Part shown: piece after piece, positions 21,730 through 25,280 of the stretch | How positions within the stretch are numbered: position 1 is the first letter of the stretch | Layout of the letters: each line of letters opens with the position of its first letter | Origin: an uncultured Opitutia bacterium | GTDB lineage: Bacteria; Verrucomicrobiota; Verrucomicrobiia; Opitutales; UBA953 | DNA length: 25,280 nt | Assembly: GCA_903895475.1 (NCBI GenBank) | Contig: CAITUF010000093.1 | Coordinates: forward strand, 1-25,280 | Direction: 5' to 3' | Made by a program: the position numbers and the translations under genes | Notes under the pieces: generated by a model | The model's input: the letters and a program-made list of their open reading frames with translations, nothing else | Database searches by the model: none | What the model was told of the DNA's origin: nothing

Positions 21730-24335
21730 AGGGCCTGCAGCGCCTTTGACTTCCAGGTTTCGCCCTTTGGCCCGACGAGCATGACGGCGAGGCCTTCGCG
21801 CTCGGCGAGGGCTTGGGCGTCTTTCCAGCCAACGGCCATGAGCGCAGTCGACCAGCCGTCCGCCTGGAAGCAGCTGGGGTGGTAGACGCAACAGAGCTCG
21901 ATGGTCGGTTCGACGGGTTGGCCAGTCTTGGGCGAGAGGATGTGTGAGATGGATTTACCCGCAGCCGCGCGCTTGGCGCGGTAAAGACCGGAGGGGCTCA
22001 GGGCCATGTCTTTGAGCACGGGTTTGTCGATCATCACGCGTGGATTGAAGGGGTCTTCAATCCCGACCTGCCAGCTACCCGCCGCCAAGAGTTCACCCCC
22101 GACTTCGATGAGAAAGTCCTTTTGCCCGGCTTGGCGTAATACTTGGGACACGCGATCAGCGGCGTAGCCTTGCAACACCGACCCTAGGTCTAACTGCATG
22201 CGCGGGTGGCTCTTGCGCAGGGTGTGACCCGCGATATCTAGCGTCAGTTTATCCGAACCGACAAAAGTTAAGGTCTCACGCAGCTTTTCGGCGGTAGGCA
22301 CGGGTAAGTGGCTGCCAGCTGGTCCGTAGCCCCAAAGGCTGGTCAGAGGTGCAACGGTGATATCGTAGCGGCGATCCGTCGCTGCCCAAAGTTTCTGGGT
22401 GAAGGCGAGTATCTCCGTCAGCTCGGCGTCGATGTCCATCGGCTGCGTGGACTCGAGTTCGTTGAAGCGGATGGCCTGCGAGCCCTTGCGCCAGTGCGAG
22501 AGCGAGAACTCCACGCGATTAATCTCCGCCTCGATATCTTTGTGTAGGGTCGTTCGGTCAGCGATGGCTCCGCGCACCTTGACCGTCCACGTCGTCCCGA
22601 AAGCTCCACCATGCATCTCGGCGACCGGGGCCGTCGACTCGCTCTGCGCCGTAACAAGGTTAAGGTTCTCGCGGGGCCGACCGAGCGTGAGGAGGGCACC
22701 GATGAGTAGGAGCAGTACGGCGAAGGTGTCGCGTTTCGCCCAAGTCTCGTGCTGGCTCTGCGTACGGGTGAAGTTAAGTAGCGCGCCGGTCGGGCAGCCG
22801 TATTTGCAGAAGCCTTGGGGGATGAAGACGGCGACGACGAGTCCGAGGCCGGCGAGGATGAGCGAGCTGAGCGCGACGCCGCTGAGCACCCAAGCATCAA
22901 AGGGCTCTATCTGCCCGAGACTCCAACGCGGCCAGACCAAGGCCGCGAGGAAAGCGCCCCCAAGTAGGATGAACGGGATGACGCGTAGCCACTGGTGAGT
23001 CCTCGCCGAGAGGCGGATATGTAGTTTCGGGAATCGCCCGAGGAGTTCTTGGGCGGCGCCATGCGGGCAGATTTGGTGGCAATAGGCTTGGCGGCGAGTC
23101 GACCAAGGGACGAGTAGGGCAATCGCGCCAAGGGCCACTAGGCCTGTGGTCGGCCCTCCCGGTAGGCCGTAGCGGGCCCAGCCGACGAAGAGGGAGAGCG
23201 AGACCATCTGGCCCAGCCAAAGCCCAAGGCCGGCCACCAGGAGTAGTTGCCAGGCTGTCCGCACCCACGGCTTCCCATGCAGGCTGGTGAAGGTCATCAA
23301 CAGCGCACCCACTAAGAAGCACCAGATGGCTGCTTGTTGGATCAGGCCCCAGGTGCCCCGGCGCTTAGCCAGCTCGCCCTTGGCGTCATCCGTGAAGCGC
23401 TGCTTGATGCCTTCGGCAATCGCATAACTCGTCAAGGTCGCCCCTGCCACGCCTTCTAGTTGAGCGCTGGTGAAGTCTATCTTCGGCCATTCCTTGGTAC
23501 TCCACTTCGTGAGCGACTTAAGGTATTCCTCATCATCATAGATTCGCTGAACGTAATTGGTTGTGTCGTAGGTCTCGCGGAGGACGATTTTGCGGATGGT
23601 TAACTGGTCGACGTCGACGGCGATGAGCGTCTCCGAAGGGCCCGCGTAGCCATTGATTTCGTCGGACGACGGCGAGGAGCGCACGGCGTAGCCGAGGGCT
23701 TTGCCTTGAGCGTCGCGCACCAGGTTCCAGCCGAGGCGTGGGACGTTGCGCTCGAAACCCGCGGCGGCAGGGAAGCCCAACTTCTTAACCTCGTCGAGCG
23801 AGAGCGGGGTGGGGAAGCGGAGCGAAGCGTAGGTGCCAGCGGTGCGTTGCTGGATAGATTGGACGACGGACAGGGCGGTGAGCGTGGAGCCGGCGTAGCC
23901 TTCGAGCTTTGGGGACGGCTCTGTGGTCGGTCGCCAATCACGGAAAGACTTCGCGAACTTCGGGTTATCACGGAGCTGGTCGACGTGCTCCGGCGTATCC
24001 TCCGATGACAGGATGCGCATACCAACGACGCGGTCATGGGTGTCGAGCGCGACGAGAATATTACTGGGGCCTTGGTAACCGAGGACCTTCTCGGCCTCCG
24101 GTTGCGTCGTGAGCAGGAGGCCGATCTTGTTCTGATATTTATCGCGGACAATGAGGGTGGACTGTGGGCCAGGCTTGAGGGCCACCGCTTCGGGGAAGAA
24201 CGCCTGCGCATCCACCAGCGTGAGGTGCGCGAGGGCGGAGTCGGTCGAGGGCGTGGTCAGCTGCAGAAGCCACACGGCGATGCCCAGCGCCGCGAGGCGC
24301 CAGAGCCGCACCGCCCAGGCTTGCACTCGCCCCAT
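21723..24335 (-). CDS. NosR-like FMN/Fe-S membrane protein fused to ApbE flavin transferase
   Basis: An 870-residue multidomain protein. A signal-anchor helix at about 14-27 is followed by two FMN-binding domains (about 50-165 and 200-310), with flavinylation-type motifs AGSTLT (T151) and AGATLT (T300). The NosR/NirI-like membrane part (330-550) has about 6 helices and two CxxxCP motifs, C419-C423-P and C510-C514-P, for Fe-S clusters. Residues 575-860 are an ApbE FAD:protein FMN transferase: GTTWTVKV, RYDITVAPLTSLWGYG, LDLGSVLQGYAAD, IEVGGELLAAG, HILSPKTGQP and ADGWSTALMAVG (D826, T830). ApbE attaches FMN to Thr of exactly such domains, so the protein may flavinylate itself. The usual Lys of AKGY reads Gln, and Asp of HIxDPxTG reads Ser. 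It starts 3 bases after the FAD oxidoreductase stop. Electron transfer across the membrane is the inferred role. Confidence 0.9.
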   Translation of the reverse strand: MGRVQAWAVRLWRLAALGIAVWLLQLTTPSTDSALAHLTLVDAQAFFPEAVALKPGPQSTLIVRDKYQNKIGLLLTTQPEAEKVLGYQGPSNILVALDTHDRVVGMRILSSEDTPEHVDQLRDNPKFAKSFRDWRPTTEPSPKLEGYAGSTLTALSVVQSIQQRTAGTYASLRFPTPLSLDEVKKLGFPAAAGFERNVPRLGWNLVRDAQGKALGYAVRSSPSSDEINGYAGPSETLIAVDVDQLTIRKIVLRETYDTTNYVQRIYDDEEYLKSLTKWSTKEWPKIDFTSAQLEGVAGATLTSYAIAEGIKQRFTDDAKGELAKRRGTWGLIQQAAIWCFLVGALLMTFTSLHGKPWVRTAWQLLLVAGLGLWLGQMVSLSLFVGWARYGLPGGPTTGLVALGAIALLVPWSTRRQAYCHQICPHGAAQELLGRFPKLHIRLSARTHQWLRVIPFILLGGAFLAALVWPRWSLGQIEPFDAWVLSGVALSSLILAGLGLVVAVFIPQGFCKYGCPTGALLNFTRTQSQHETWAKRDTFAVLLLLIGALLTLGRPRENLNLVTAQSESTAPVAEMHGGAFGTTWTVKVRGAIADRTTLHKDIEAEINRVEFSLSHWRKGSQAIRFNELESTQPMDIDAELTEILAFTQKLWAATDRRYDITVAPLTSLWGYGPAGSHLPVPTAEKLRETLTFVGSDKLTLDIAGHTLRKSHPRMQLDLGSVLQGYAADRVSQVLRQAGQKDFLIEVGGELLAAGSWQVGIEDPFNPRVMIDKPVLKDMALSPSGLYRAKRAAAGKSISHILSPKTGQPVEPTIELCCVYHPSCFQADGWSTALMAVGWKDAQALAEREGLAVMLVGPKGETWKSKALQALK

Positions 24336-24338
24336 GCC

Positions 24339-25280
24339 TTATTTGGCGGGCACTAGCTGCACCGCGTCGGCGTGGATGTTACCGTTAGCGTTCTTGCCGC
24401 CGATCGTGAGGGTGTGTTCGCCCGTCGCGAATTCGTAGGTACCGAGGAGGTGGAAGCCGCCTTCGGGGTCGGTCTTCTGGTTCGCGGTGAGCGTCACAGC
24501 CTGCTTACGCGTCGGGTTCAGGGTAACGGTCGTGTTGCTCGCGCGGTTTTCGTGCCCAGCCCAGTAAAGACGGACTTCATAGCGGCCAGCCTGTGGAACC
24601 TTGAAGGTATAAGCGGCCTCGTTATCGCCCTTGGGGGCGTAGTGGTAGCCGGCACCGAGGTGCGGGATGCCGTGGCCAGCGCTCCATTTCCCCGTGAGCT
24701 TAGCTTGCGAGTCGTCTACGACGATGCCTGGGAGCTTGGCGAGTTCCGCCATTTCATCGACGGTGAGTTTGTTCGGTGCACCCGCGGCCTTGCCGAGGTC
24801 TGCGTTCATGCGACCAACGGGGAGCTGCTTGTAGTCGGCGATGGAGGTGTCGAGCGAGAGTTCACCGTCCAGCGACGTACGGCGCATGCGGCCCGGTTGT
24901 TCCATGAGTTTGATCAAGGCGGGGAGGTGTTCTTGGTAGACACCACGCGGGTTGGTCTTCTCGCGGACCGCGAGGTAGGCGGCCTTACCGACGACTTCAC
25001 CCATCATACCGATGGTACGCATGACGCGAACGGTGCCAAGGGCCTCGTGCGTGACGGAGATGTGGCGGCCCGCCATGAAGAGGTTATCGATGTTCTTCGA
25101 GTAGAAGAGGCGGTAAGGGAGTGGGTAGCCGTTGCGACGGTCAACGGCAGTGACGTGCTTACCGCTCGCATCGACGTAGCCGAAGGCGGCACGGGAGATG
25201 AACGGGTTGTCCGGGAACTTCTTAGCATACTGCTCACGGGCGTAGTGGAGGTCGATGTCCCAGGTGGTCGGTACGCAACC
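24339..25280 (-). CDS. FAD-dependent oxidoreductase with C-terminal beta domain (5' truncated)
   Basis: The frame stays open to the right edge (first codon GGT at 25280), leaving 313 residues of the C-terminal half. GCVPTTWDIDLHY, GYPLPYRLFYSKNIDNLFMAGR and HISVTHEALGTVRVMRTIGMMGE match the secreted FAD-dependent oxidoreductase family (PF12831) common in Planctomycetes and Verrucomicrobia. The last 130 residues (DDSQAKLTGKWSAG to the end) form a beta-sandwich-like domain, with YHYAPKGDNEAAYTF and AGRYEVRLYWAGHENRASN typical of the golvesin/xanthan-lyase-type C-terminal domain. The stop is 3 bases before the NosR-ApbE start, so both form one operon. It probably oxidises a sugar or similar substrate outside the cytoplasm and could pass electrons to the downstream protein (inferred). 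Confidence 0.85.
   Translation of the reverse strand, partial: GCVPTTWDIDLHYAREQYAKKFPDNPFISRAAFGYVDASGKHVTAVDRRNGYPLPYRLFYSKNIDNLFMAGRHISVTHEALGTVRVMRTIGMMGEVVGKAAYLAVREKTNPRGVYQEHLPALIKLMEQPGRMRRTSLDGELSLDTSIADYKQLPVGRMNADLGKAAGAPNKLTVDEMAELAKLPGIVVDDSQAKLTGKWSAGHGIPHLGAGYHYAPKGDNEAAYTFKVPQAGRYEVRLYWAGHENRASNTTVTLNPTRKQAVTLTANQKTDPEGGFHLLGTYEFATGEHTLTIGGKNANGNIHADAVQLVPAK

Overview
Organism. The window is GC-rich and gene-dense, with no stretch of more than about 130 bases lacking a gene. It holds secreted sulfatases, a TIGR02603/TIGR02604-type propeller/cytochrome c protein, secreted FAD oxidoreductases and Tat-exported enzymes. This mix is typical of the PVC group, most likely a Verrucomicrobiota bacterium of the Opitutae or a related class; that assignment is inferred from gene content only. 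Many genes encode exported proteins, pointing to a polysaccharide-degrading aquatic heterotroph. No tRNA, rRNA, CRISPR array, transposase or prophage gene was recognised.

Layout. (1) 1-3747, plus strand: the tail of an unrecognised gene, then an overlapping trio of arylsulfatase B-like sulfatase, secreted HExxH metallopeptidase and Tat-signal pyruvyltransferase-like protein. (2) 3754-10291, minus strand: a small membrane protein behind a propeller/HEAT/cytochrome c protein, another small membrane protein, a GH79-like glycoside hydrolase, and an iduronate-2-sulfatase-like enzyme with an EF-hand tail. (3) 10393-11610, minus: a serine beta-lactamase-like lipoprotein. (4) 11713-13752, plus: a tRNA-guanine transglycosylase fused to an MnmC-type methyltransferase domain. 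(5) 13759-16164, minus: a purple-acid-phosphatase-like enzyme and a secreted dienelactone hydrolase-like protein. (6) 16272-17739, plus: pirin, a tandem CDGSH protein and a DoxX-like membrane protein with a cysteine-rich tail. (7) 17861-21716, plus: Zn-alcohol dehydrogenase, SDR, GntP transporter and SGNH hydrolase, resembling an L-idonate/gluconate-type pathway. (8) 21723-25280, minus: a NosR-like FMN/Fe-S membrane protein fused to ApbE, preceded in its operon by a truncated FAD-dependent oxidoreductase.

How the genes fit together. The sulfatases and GH79 enzyme would desulfate and cleave a sulfated, uronate-containing glycan outside the cytoplasm, and the GntP/dehydrogenase operon could take up and oxidise sugar acids. 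The FAD oxidoreductase and NosR-ApbE pair suggests an extracytoplasmic redox module that flavinylates itself. The two most unusual items are the TGT-MnmC fusion, which would join two wobble-base (position 34) modification activities in one chain, and the NosR-ApbE fusion. Also notable: an SDR with Arg in place of the catalytic Lys, a Tat-exported pyruvyltransferase-like protein, and three convergent gene junctions that all have exactly 6 bases between stop codons.
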